Position numbers and translations under genes: made by a program
Notes under the pieces: generated by a model
What the model was told of the DNA's origin: nothing
The model's input: only the letters and a program-made list of their open reading frames with translations
The model's database searches: none
In this document: positions 26,701 through 34,600 of the stretch, in pieces
Layout: each line of letters begins with the position of its first letter
How positions within the stretch are numbered: position 1 is the stretch's first letter
Assembly: GCA_963573305.1 (NCBI GenBank)
Contig: OY754330.1
Coordinates: forward strand, 7,502,001-7,566,000
Origin: Pyrrhosoma nymphula
Taxonomy: Eukaryota; Arthropoda; Insecta; Odonata; Coenagrionidae
Length of the DNA: 64,000 nt
Direction: 5' to 3'

Positions 26701-29700
26701 GAATGATTTTTCCACTGTGAATTTCACACAATCGTGTGTCCACTAGCGGGTGACTCCGTTAAGGTTACTGCGCGGCCAGTTCCGCAGTTCTTTGAATTTG
26801 TCAAAGTAAACACCTTTGTGTTTAAAGTTTGGCTTTACCTCGTGGGCAGTAGCGCTTAGCGTTCGCACACGGGTACTTTGGCATTGTATGCACGGTACCT
26901 GTGAAGACATCTCGCTCCTTAAAGCCTCCATAAAATTCACAGTGAGAGATGACGCCTGGGTAGCTTAACTGGTAGAGCACTCGGCGCGTAATCGGCGGGT
27001 CTGGGTTCGAATCCCAGACCAGTCGCTTTATTTATTCACTGTGGATTTCACGCAATAGTGTGTCCACTAGCGGGTGACTCCATTAAAGTTACTGCGCGGC
27101 CAGTCCCGCAGTTCTTTGAATTGGTACTTGGAAATGTTTTAGCTCAAGGTGGTAGGATGTTTTTTGAACATCACTGTTCCTCTTTGTTTGGTGTAAGTAT
27201 TTATCCCTAATGCCTTCCACTAGTCTTTTCCTTCAATTACATATTCCTCACCAACCCATTGTGCCCAATTCAACTGCAGCCCTTCTTTTCTGTGCACTGT
27301 TTCATACACGGTCCTTTCATTTTCTACTCTTCTGCACTCCTCTTCATTTTATCTCTCCATTTGATCTTCAGCATCCTCCTCCCACTGAAGGTCAAAAATC
27401 ATCTCGGCGGTTAGCGCCACCTCAATGACACAGAAGTAATAAAAAAGGTGGATGACAGGTTTAAGAATTTTGTGGCATATTGCTGTGAAGTATGAATAAA
27501 AAATCTGTTGCCTCATTACAAAAAATGCTAAGAAATGTTTCTAGAAAAATAAGTACCACTCAGTGTACAAAGGTTAAGAAATATTATTTAATAATTTTAA
27601 AATTATTTTTCCTTAAAAATGGGAACTTATTTTTTGAAAGTACAGATGCAAATTCAACAGTTTTCCAAGAATAGGATGTTTCTGCGCAGTCTACTAGCAC
27701 GTTCACCGTGCATCACATTGCGTGCCATGGGGGGTGGGGCAACAGTTCCGGTCAGCTGATTTCGCTATTAACTCCTGCCACCTCAATCATGTCCCCCCAC
27801 CCTCCATGCCTTTCTGTCCAGAATAGCAAATGGGCTTTAGTTACGTTTAATGGCAGTTAGCAACACACACCTCGTTACAATCTCTTAAAGACCAAACATA
27901 AACCTGGAAGAGTTAAAGGCCATGGCAGCAGGCTGCACAAACACATATAACAAATGGTTGAACAAACATAAAAGCAGAGAGAATATAGGCCTCACAGAAT
28001 TCAACTTTGCGCATTACAAATAGGAATGGTGTAGACATCTTTAAATTGGGAACATTGAATATTGCTGCATTTATGCCTTTTGAGTGCTTTCAAAGCAAAA
28101 TACTGTCTTATCAAGTTGAACTATAGCTCAATTTTTAATTCCAGAACATAATTTGAGAGGTTGAATTTGAATATTGGTGGAAAAATATATAATAATAACA
28201 CGTATACTGTAATACATGTATGTAGGTATATTAGGACACTGCCTTTTTAGGTGGTGTCCTAATATACATGCGTTGGTGAAACATGTATCAGTACTAAGGG
28301 CATTCATATGCCTGAATAATCATAAAATATACCTACTCATAACCAGTTTACAGCTTTGGAATGCATTCATTCAATGAATTATATGATGCTGAGAACATCT
28401 ATGAAGTTAACTGAATAATTTTGAGCTCAAGTATATGTAATAGTATATGTTCTACACTTGTCCCTTCAGAGCCAACTACATTTTATTCATATCTTAGAGC
28501 TTCATTTAATTCTTATCTTTGATGGCTAACAATGTGTCCATCATACACCTGAACTCAGCCCTGGTGAAAATAAACCGTGACAGACAGTGTGACAGAAGCG
28601 TGAACACAGTGTGCTTAGAATGTGACAAGAGCGTGGTTACAGTGTGACCACAGTGTGAATACAGTGTGCCAAAAGCGTAAATTGGGACTCAAAAGCATGC
28701 AGAAGGCATGATAGACAGTGTGACTCTACAGTGTGAGGACACTGCATGCACAGTGCGCAGCAGCACATTGCGGTCACACTGTCCAGCACGCTTTAAAGGG
28801 AGCAAAGTGTGTGTACACTGTGATTAATGCCCTTGTGCAGTGTGCAGCACATTGCGGTCACACTGTCCATCACGTTATAAAGGGAACACACTGTGTGCAC
28901 AGTGTGCTGCACACTGTGACTAATACACTTGCACAGTGTGCAGCACATTGTTGTCACACCTGTCTGTCACGATTTATTTTCACCAGGGAGATCAAATGAT
29001 AGACACTATCAGACACTAACTTTAAAACAAATGTCTACTATAAGTACCAACACAAATACAACCTGCATAATATATTTGGATACGATGGCCTTCTCCCGTA
29101 GGAATCAAGAGGGTATTTTAGGGAGTATGTATTGTAAAATGGATTCCTATCATACATAACTGATCCAAATTCTATACTTGAGGAGCAGTTGAAATTACCT
29201 GTGGATTGGAGTCGCTAGTTAGCAGTACACTTGAGAATGTGAATAAGTTAGTCGGTAGACATACTATAGCAGACACCAGTAACACTAAATACTGTCACCT
29301 TTTTCTTCATTGTTGTGAATTTCAGGAAGTAACCTTAATTTTTTGTAAACATTATTTTCCAAATTAACAGTATTCATTCAGTCTTGTACCTGATGATGGC
29401 TCTGTGAGCCGAAACGCGTTGTACGCAATAAACCATTTTGTGGAAAAGTGCAATTGTTTCTCTTACATTAGTATTCATTCAAACAACAAGAGAATTTAAA
29501 CCAGCAATATGATGAACGACGCTATCTGCCAGAATATACGTACTAAGGACATTCCTGAATATACTTTACGATGGCATACAATGAAAAATAAATTTCCCTA
29601 CACTTCGGACAGGTGATTCAAAATCAAGCATAAAATTATCAATAATATTTTTGTCAACATGTTTAAAATCAGTACCCGATCTTAACAGCTCGAGCTGATA

Positions 29701-30324
29701 TCATTCAAATCACGACTAATAATGACGCTTAAAATACACAGCAATACATTTATTGGCGAAAGTAGGGTAGTACCCCAAAGGCTCCATCCGTTTATATTGT
29801 AACTCCCAAAAATTATGAAATCTATAGAAAAATGAATAGAAGAACAGGTGCCTCAAGTTTCTTCTTGAAACTTTCTTTCAACGAGTCATATCAACATAGA
29901 ATGAGTGTAAAAATTCAATGGAAAGGCTTCGTTACAATCACATGCATATTACCTTATGCTCCTTCAGTTGGCTGACATCCAGTTCTTCCCCGCAAGATTC
30001 ACAATCTTTGAGCGAATGAAATTCAGCTTGATGAGAATCCATTTCTGAGCGAGGGACAGGTTCTTCACATATGGCACAAAGAGTAATATTTCTGGCACAG
30101 TGCATGCTATGCATGACAAAATTTACTGAGGGAATTTCCCTTTTGCTGTGAAACAAACATTATTTGATAAGGCACAAGAATGACAGCACAACGTGCCTAA
30201 TCAGGCAGTATTTGTGTTCACTCATTGAAATTTCATAGCACGAAACCAAAAAAACATGAAACTCTGCGTAATAAATAATGGGTTAAACTAACCAATTCGC
30301 ACAAAAAGTATTATCCTCCGCCAT
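11479..30324 (-). CDS. TRAFD1: TRAFD1-like TRAF-type zinc-finger protein (5' part, four exons seen)
   Basis: TRAFD1 (FLN29) is a TRAF-type zinc-finger protein known in vertebrates as a negative-feedback regulator of innate signalling; XAF1 is a relative. The CDS on the - strand joins 30324-30293, 30145-29953, 21018-20826 and 11709-11479. The start reads MAEDNTFCANC, then KREIPSVNF and MHCARNITLCAICEEPVPRS, matching the vertebrate order CxNC...EIP..NF..H..HC..NI..C..C.EP.P. Cys/His pairs continue through KDCESCGEELD, NCSICELELPASEISEHENY and EHCKDCGEYV. All splice sites are GT/AG and phases 2, 0 and 1 fit. The fourth exon is proline/serine-rich and lacks homology I can recall, so it is less sure. 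No stop or poly(A) site is found, and the gene probably continues toward lower coordinates. Confidence 0.8.
11968..12033. repeat. Short tandem repeat, 15-bp unit (CACCACTCATATGAG)
   Basis: The unit is repeated about four times; a first copy is variant (CACTCATGTG). Confidence 0.9.
12050..12900. other. AT-rich intronic or intergenic sequence, nothing seen
   Basis: No coding segment, RNA gene or clear transposon end is visible here. Confidence 0.35.
12940..13095. repeat. G-rich minisatellite, 19-bp unit, about seven copies
   Basis: GAGGATAGGGGGATGGGGG starts at 12961, 12980, 12999 and 13018 and continues to about 13095. The G runs could form G-quadruplexes. The complementary strand yields a proline-rich ORF that is an artefact. 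Confidence 0.92.
13480..14160 (-). mobile_element. LINE reverse-transcriptase fragment, pseudogene
   Basis: On the - strand the broken frames read DFKKDCDEV, then VVINGISSNMAKVTLCIPQG, SVIGPI and RMRLFAGDVVIY, with the catalytic YADD-type motif changed to FAGD. This is the RT core of a CR1/Jockey-like LINE, probably the same family as 6830-7600. Confidence 0.75.
14161..14222 (-). mobile_element. LINE 3' terminus joined to the RT fragment of another copy
   Basis: The reverse complement reads GTGTCCTAAAAACCCCTGCC and CACAGGGTAGTATGTAGATG, the same end as at 7530-7590. In the - direction a 3' end is followed directly by an RT core, so two copies are joined in tandem or one is rearranged. Confidence 0.65.
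14303..19270. mobile_element. Pogo/Tigger-like ends forming a long inverted repeat, TA-flanked
   Basis: CAGTAGAAACTCG at 14303 and its reverse complement CGAGTTTTTACTG ending at 19270 are each flanked by TA. Homology continues inward for about 400 bases: 14303-14690 matches the reverse complement of about 18890-19270, including TTTTACGAAGC, CCGACCAAAAG and the GGTGTGGTTTC stretch. A third end, CAGTAGAAACTCGAAATTAC, starts at 16418 with a different interior. No transposase is seen, so this is non-autonomous or a nest of two elements. GC-rich satellite-like text and poly-C/poly-G runs (16206, 18327) lie within. Confidence 0.7.
19273..20179. other. AT-rich intronic sequence, no feature seen
   Basis: Only short ORFs without family resemblance are present. 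Confidence 0.35.
20180..20339 (+). CDS. Exon-like ORF on the opposite strand inside TRAFD1-like intron 3
   Basis: A 160-nt open segment has a good acceptor (TTATTACTTCAG) and a good donor (GCAG|GTAATG) on the + strand. It encodes PIVRLVNICTEAHGAISKGH, then KLKRILARL and a serine/glycine-rich end. The minus frames are all interrupted. I do not recognise the protein. No partner exon is identified on this strand, so it could be an exon of an unrecognised nested gene, a relic of a transposon gene, or chance. Confidence 0.35.
20826..21018 (-). CDS. TRAFD1: TRAFD1-like coding exon 3
   Basis: The acceptor is TTTTATCTCTAG and the donor is GATGATG|GTAAGT on the - strand. It encodes ANSCPMRRVNCSICELELP, SEHENYCGSRTEHC and KDCGEYV, closely matching the vertebrate segment with SILKLKEHEDYCGARTELC. 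The intron before it is 8.9 kb and contains the SINE array. Confidence 0.88.
21019..22090. other. Intronic sequence of the TRAFD1-like gene, one unrecognised ORF
   Basis: A - strand ORF at 21120-21374 has a hydrophobic C-terminal half but resembles nothing I know. No repeat boundary is visible. Confidence 0.3.
22095..22540 (-). mobile_element. Penelope-like element, coding fragment before the reverse transcriptase
   Basis: Broken frames read FAVVNLSGCELSAA, then DVRRDVGHVLRNAKPTRPNL, TRDERVALRELMENESLLL, IPADKGNVI and MTKQDYQWII. This is the conserved N-terminal part of Penelope-like polymerases, ending in the DKGN..V motif near the start of the RT domain. At least one frameshift and one stop break it. 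Confidence 0.8.
22976..22988 (+). repeat. Left 13-bp direct repeat (target-site duplication) of the SINE array
   Basis: TTGGTACTTGGAA occurs here and again at 27121-27133, immediately outside the array at both ends. Confidence 0.85.
22989..27120 (+). repeat. Tandem array of 304-bp units derived from a tRNA-type SINE, 13 units plus a partial
   Basis: ACTAGCGGGTGACTCCGTTA recurs at 23096, 23400, 23704, 24008, 24312, then every 304 bases with one single-base slip, to 26743 and a partial copy at 27066. Each unit contains a tRNA-like GCAGCTTAACTGGTAGAGC head, but all except the last lack about 20 bases spanning the anticodon side and most of the B box, leaving GCGAAATCCCAGTCC. The left end is a hairpin: an inverted copy of the unit edge (22989-23025) faces the first direct unit around an intact TTCGAATCCCAG. 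ORFs of 65 and 69 codons repeat in every unit and are shadows. The array lies in TRAFD1-like intron 2. Confidence 0.93.
26949..27030 (+). mobile_element. Intact tRNA-like SINE head at the right end of the array
   Basis: Only here is the tRNA-like head full length: TAGCTTAACTGGTAGAGC (A box region), then an anticodon-like arm, then CTGGGTTCGAATCCCAG, a perfect T stem-loop with B box at 27001-27017. The anticodon stem does not pair well, so this is a SINE head and not a functional tRNA gene. Confidence 0.8.
27121..27133 (+). repeat. Right 13-bp direct repeat (target-site duplication) of the SINE array
   Basis: TTGGTACTTGGAA, identical to 22976-22988. Confidence 0.85.
27134..28558. other. Intronic AT-rich sequence, no feature seen
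   Basis: A small inverted repeat around GGACACTGCC/GGTGGTGTCC at about 28231-28261 is the only structure noticed. Confidence 0.35.
28559..28987. mobile_element. Foldback/MITE-like element with CCCTGGTGAAAATAAA termini and internal CAGTGTG repeats
   Basis: The left end CCCTGGTGAAAATAAACCGT matches the reverse complement of the right end, ACGATTTATTTTCACCAGGG, and the similarity runs for about 36 bases. The interior is made of CAGTGTG, CACTGTG and CACATTGCGGTCACACTGTC words in both orientations. No transposase and no sure target duplication are seen, so the superfamily is unknown. Confidence 0.75.
29386..29424 (+). ncRNA. Hammerhead ribozyme-like motif, Penelope type (minimal stem III)
   Basis: GTAC (stem I) is followed by CTGATGA, a hairpin GGCTC-TGT-GAGCC (stem II, with one extra T), GAAAC, the short CGCG turn (stem III), GTT and GTAC closing stem I. 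All core bases C3-A9 and G12-A14 are present, and cleavage would fall after the T at 29420. Such minimal hammerheads are known in Penelope-like elements. The flanking ACGCAATAAACC suggests the element's 3' region. Activity is untested. Confidence 0.6.
29953..30145 (-). CDS. TRAFD1: TRAFD1-like coding exon 2
   Basis: The acceptor is TGTTTGTTTCACAG and the donor is CATAAG|GTAATA on the - strand. It encodes KREIPSVNF, HCARNITLCAICEEPVPRSE, and DCESCGEELDVSQLKEH, a run of C2HC TRAF-type finger halves. The exon is 193 nt and ends in phase 0. Confidence 0.88.
30293..30324 (-). CDS. TRAFD1: TRAFD1-like coding exon 1
   Basis: This 32-nt exon encodes MAEDNTFCAN plus two bases. Its donor reads ATTG|GTTAGT on the - strand. 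The next exon supplies a C, completing the second cysteine of the first zinc-binding pair. It is short, but codon phase and the conserved CxxC spacing support it. Confidence 0.8.
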
Positions 30325-31568
30325 TATGAAACCGATTACTACAATAACATCAAACTATCACTATCAACCACATCTAATCCCACTAGTCCCACCAGGCCCA
30401 CGATATCTCACACAACTCAAAAAAGTATAAGTTCGTCGTAAACTTAATCCAAAATGTAGTTCAAATAAAAATTGCCTATCCTGCAGGATAACGAAACCGT
30501 ATGTTAAATGAAGATGTGGAGAAAAAGAAAGAAGACACAGCTTCCAAATATCTTGCAAATAAAATTAGTTATTAAGGATGGCTAAATAAATGTTTTTAAA
30601 AATTAATGTTGCGTCGTTTAGCATAGAAATACAAAGTTTGTGCAAGAAAAGAATCCCTGCTGTTAGGGATAGCCCGTTATTTCTCGGCGGAAATGGAATA
30701 AATACTGCTGATAAAAATTATAAAAAGTAAAGAATACTTATAATCAGTACCAAACTAATGATTATATGCTTTATTACTTCGATAAAATGGATAAATAAAG
30801 AGTAATCATGTAAAACAATTTAACTCAGTGATATCCGCGATAGCAGTGCTGCAATAGCGGCGTATAGTTGAAACAATGTATTATCTGGTATTGTCGATGG
30901 TGTCTGTTTATCTGTTCTCCTGTGTTCTTTCGAGTCTTCGGTTTGTATTCCTCCGCCGTGGGTTGGTCCTAATTGGTTGATCTCTCCTTCTCTCGTTTAC
31001 AGCGCTTAGCAACAACCTCCGAAGTCCCGAAGGATTGGACGCCATTTACTGGTGTTTGTAAACAACTCTGTCATAGTGCAAGTGCAAGACAAAAATCAAG
31101 CCGTAAGCGTCACAAAACCCAGCTAAATAGTGTGATTTATTTTTAGTTACGTTCTGAATGAAGAGAATCATTGACTCTGACCCTGTGATGTTTATCTTCG
31201 ACAAGAGAAAAGAGACAGTTTTTAAGGCCAGCGAACTGATGCCTCAAAGATCCAGTCTCATAGCTTCGAGACAAAAAGGGGCCGTGTTATTTTCAAGAAG
31301 AATGCACAGAAACTTTGCATACTGCATACACCATTCGGCATTTTCAAAATATTGCATATATTGATCCCGTTGTTGAGTGATTGCCGAATTCAAAACATCG
31401 AGAAATGTATAGAGCGCTGTTATTTCATTGAACGTGTGTCTATTTTCTTATGAAAAATTGACTAAGAACTCAAAAATCGTCAGTTTGAAGTTACATTGTG
31501 TTGGTGTTTTGCTCGAATGTTAAGTGAATTTCATCCTTGAGTATTGAAAGTTCAAGTCGGAGTCAGGT
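30325..31568. promoter_or_regulatory. Shared head-to-head promoter region of the TRAFD1-like gene and Maf1
   Basis: The two start codons, 30324 on - and 31569 on +, face away from each other across 1.24 kb. The stretch 30890-31090 has more GC, a reversed CCAAT box (ATTGG near 30971) and GCCATTT near 31039, with no TATA box in an obvious place. A 68-codon + strand ORF at 31158-31364 lies in the expected Maf1 5' leader. It may be a decoy uORF, and I do not recognise its product. Promoter function is inferred from gene geometry. Confidence 0.55.
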
Positions 31569-31651
31569 ATGAAGCTCCTGGAAAGTACAAGATTTGAAGC
31601 TATTAATTCCGCTTTGTCCATTGAGACGGGAGACAGTAAAATATGTGGAAG
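31569..31651 (+). CDS. Maf1: Maf1 coding exon 1
   Basis: This exon runs from the ATG to the donor AG|GTAATT. It encodes MKLLEST, then FEAIN, then IETGDSK up to GR, the conserved start of Maf1 region A. It ends in phase 2, and the first base of exon 2 completes the arginine codon. The upstream frame is closed by TGA, so this ATG is the start. Confidence 0.93.
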
Positions 31652-34600
31652 GTAATTATAATATAATCAAGTCACTGTAGCCCGCCTCTTGGTGTTTTGA
31701 TGCAAATCTATGCCACTAGGTAGTTGTCCGTGGTATATTCACAGATGACCGTTTTACGGAGTTTCGAATGGCTCTCATTCCAATTTGTCGTGAATAGCAT
31801 ATACGAGGAATGTTACAAGTTTGAGAAAATTCATACACCAACTGGTATCTGTGGAAATTTTGCTTTCTCTGTATCCTGTTAATTTGTAAGATGGCGATGT
31901 TTATATTAATAAGTGGACGGCTTGGAGGCTGAAGTACTCGTAGGGCCGGTTTTATATTGTCTGATTAACGCTAACAAAAGATGATACACCCTTTAACTTC
32001 ACCTGCAGGTGGCTGAAAGTACTGGTTACCTATCAGTCTGATCTTATACAGAAGCTAACCAGAACTTTTAGCCACCTCTAGGTAAAGTTTTATCTTCTGG
32101 TTAGCGTTAACAAGACATTATAAAACCGGCCATTAATTGGAGATAATACCTTATATGAATGAACTTGAAAGTTTTTAAACCAAGGCTTCTTGTATGGTAT
32201 GTGTTTAATATTTAGTTGGTAATTTACATATGAATCTTTTGGTGGTTCAATTTGGGGGGCGGCTTTAATAATTTCCAAGTAGATGATAATGTGTATGGCA
32301 CATCCCATTCTTTTTCTAAACCCGTATTAAGTGATGGTGTACCTAAATTTCTGTGCATAAATGTTAGCTGACCCTCGGTAACTACTTTGCGGATCCAAGG
32401 AGGGAGTGACATGTCAGCAAATCTTTGTTTATAAATATGATGTTTAATGTGGTAGAGATCTCATATGTACTGACATTTTATTTTGTGGACTGGAGTATAT
32501 CTTGTTAAACATCTCTAGTCATTAGGTTATTGTGATGAAAATTATATTGGTGTACACAGTTTAAAGTCTACGAGTTCATGCATTTAGAGCTTGCTGGTTC
32601 TCCTTGCCTTATGGTAAAGCATGGATTTTATTTTGTGCAAGAGTTTGTAAATCATGAAGAGTTATGTAAAAAATTATTCTTACTTGTCGTTGTAAAGCTT
32701 GTTCGGGTATCTGAGCTCTAATTCCTGCAGCATGTGACACGAAAGTGATAGCGGTTTCCTGAATTTTGTCACATGTATGTTATTGTTCGGTTTTCTTTTG
32801 ACCAGGGGTTAGGGTTCTCATATGTTTTTCACTTTTCAGCAAAATTCTGCATTAGAAATATAATGTAATTCCTTCAACCTTTTCATATTGTGCCCATGAT
32901 CATACCCTAGTCAAAAAAACACAAAATTAACTGTAGGAGACAAATAAGTCATCTAGCGCCCTCTTGCTCAAGATTAATTTAATAATATGTCCTAGGATGG
33001 TAGCACCATAGACTATCAGCAGGATTTTGCTATTGAGGGTGCCAACGATAAAAATGCTGCCTTTTGCCCTTGTGCCCATGACTGTAACCGTAATATTACA
33101 TTTCTGTTTTAATTTTCGATGCTAGGATAAGATATTTATTAAAAAATACTGTAAATATACTGCAATGATATTAAGCCTTGTTAATACTTGCATAAAATAT
33201 CTTTACTAGCCAGTTAGTTACTTTCTATCAGAGCAGAGTAACTACTTCGAGTAAAAAATACAAAAAAACCTTTCGTAATCAGCTTTATCAGAATACTTAA
33301 TGATTTTAATATACTAATACTCTAGTAATTCTTGTTTTTTCACGCCCACAATCGGGCTCCGTACCCTATTTCAACAAAAGCACATGGAATGACAGTTTGA
33401 GTAGTCTTATTACATATCAAAAAATAAAATCAGATCTTTAAAAAAATTTAGATTGATTGGTTTTTCAGTTCTTTTTAGCATAACTCGCTTTTCCCCCAAG
33501 TTTTCTGTTCCATCCAAAGTTTGGTGCCCCTCCAAAACTTTTTGGGGGTGCCGCGGCACCCACTGTGGGCACGTCTATGAGTAGCACTCTCACCAATGGA
33601 AAATTTGAAGAGGAAGAAGTATAATATCAGAGGAGGTTGAAAATTGTATGGTTTGTGGTAAGATAAGACCATGCCTTGTTTTGAGGCACTGTGCAGGAAC
33701 AGGCCCTGATCAGTGCTAGGATCCCTGGTTATATATGTTGACAGAAATCGCTGAAAGCTTCTCTTATTGCTGGATCTGCATTAATTAAGGACTTTTTCTT
33801 GTGATCTTCATTTCAGGATTGAGAGTTACTCTTGTAAAATGGCTGGGAGTGAGAAGCAGTTGTACAAAAGATTTAATTCTGAGCAAGGAATGGCACCGAC
33901 TGATCTTCAGGCTCTTTCCCCTCCGCAGACTGCTCTCGGAGTGTCACCTCACTTTGGGTATGATCTGTTCTGCAATCCGTACTAAATTTCTTTTATTGCA
34001 CTGTTTATGTTGAGGAAGAAATCTCATGTGTAAAACTTTATATTTATGAATGGAGTATTTGCACACTATTGGGAAGTGACATCTAAAAAATCTATCGAAA
34101 CACTAAATTTTCATTCTGATGCTCAAGAGGCTTTTCGTTAATTTTTTATTAGCTAATAAAATCTAATAAATTATTATTGCGCCGAAACACTGGTCCGCCA
34201 TGTTTTGTAGGCTCTGACGTTATCTCCCATAGTCGACCATTTGTTGATTTGGAGATAATGTGACTGTGTAGTCTTAGCGTGCGGACGAAAATTTAGCTAT
34301 TAATTATCAAATATCGAAATAACTTCGAAAAGGCAAATACTATTTCACTCTCAACGCACAACGCTAGGCTATTTCGCTTCTGCTAATATGGGAGATGACG
34401 TCACACTACGAAGAACTAATGGTTGGGCGTTTAGACCTAGGCAATTTCGATGCTAAAACAATGCATATTAAAAGCCATTTATTAAATTAATTAGTTGGAA
34501 TTATACCTTGGTATTTCGTACGTGGCATTTCGAAACCAAACACTACTCGCTATAATAAATTTCAACAAAATACCTCACTTACGCAAATACTCTATTGACA

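Noticed and set aside
23096..26940. A ladder of 65- and 69-codon ORFs on the - strand
   Set aside because: They recur once per 304-bp satellite unit and overlap in two frames; they are shadows of the repeat, not a gene family.
26949..27030. A functional tRNA gene
   Set aside because: The T arm is perfect, but the anticodon stem and acceptor stem do not pair, and the same sequence forms the head of the repeated SINE unit.
22989..27120. CRISPR-like regular repeat spacing
   Set aside because: The whole 304-bp unit is repeated with no unique spacers, and the genome is eukaryotic.
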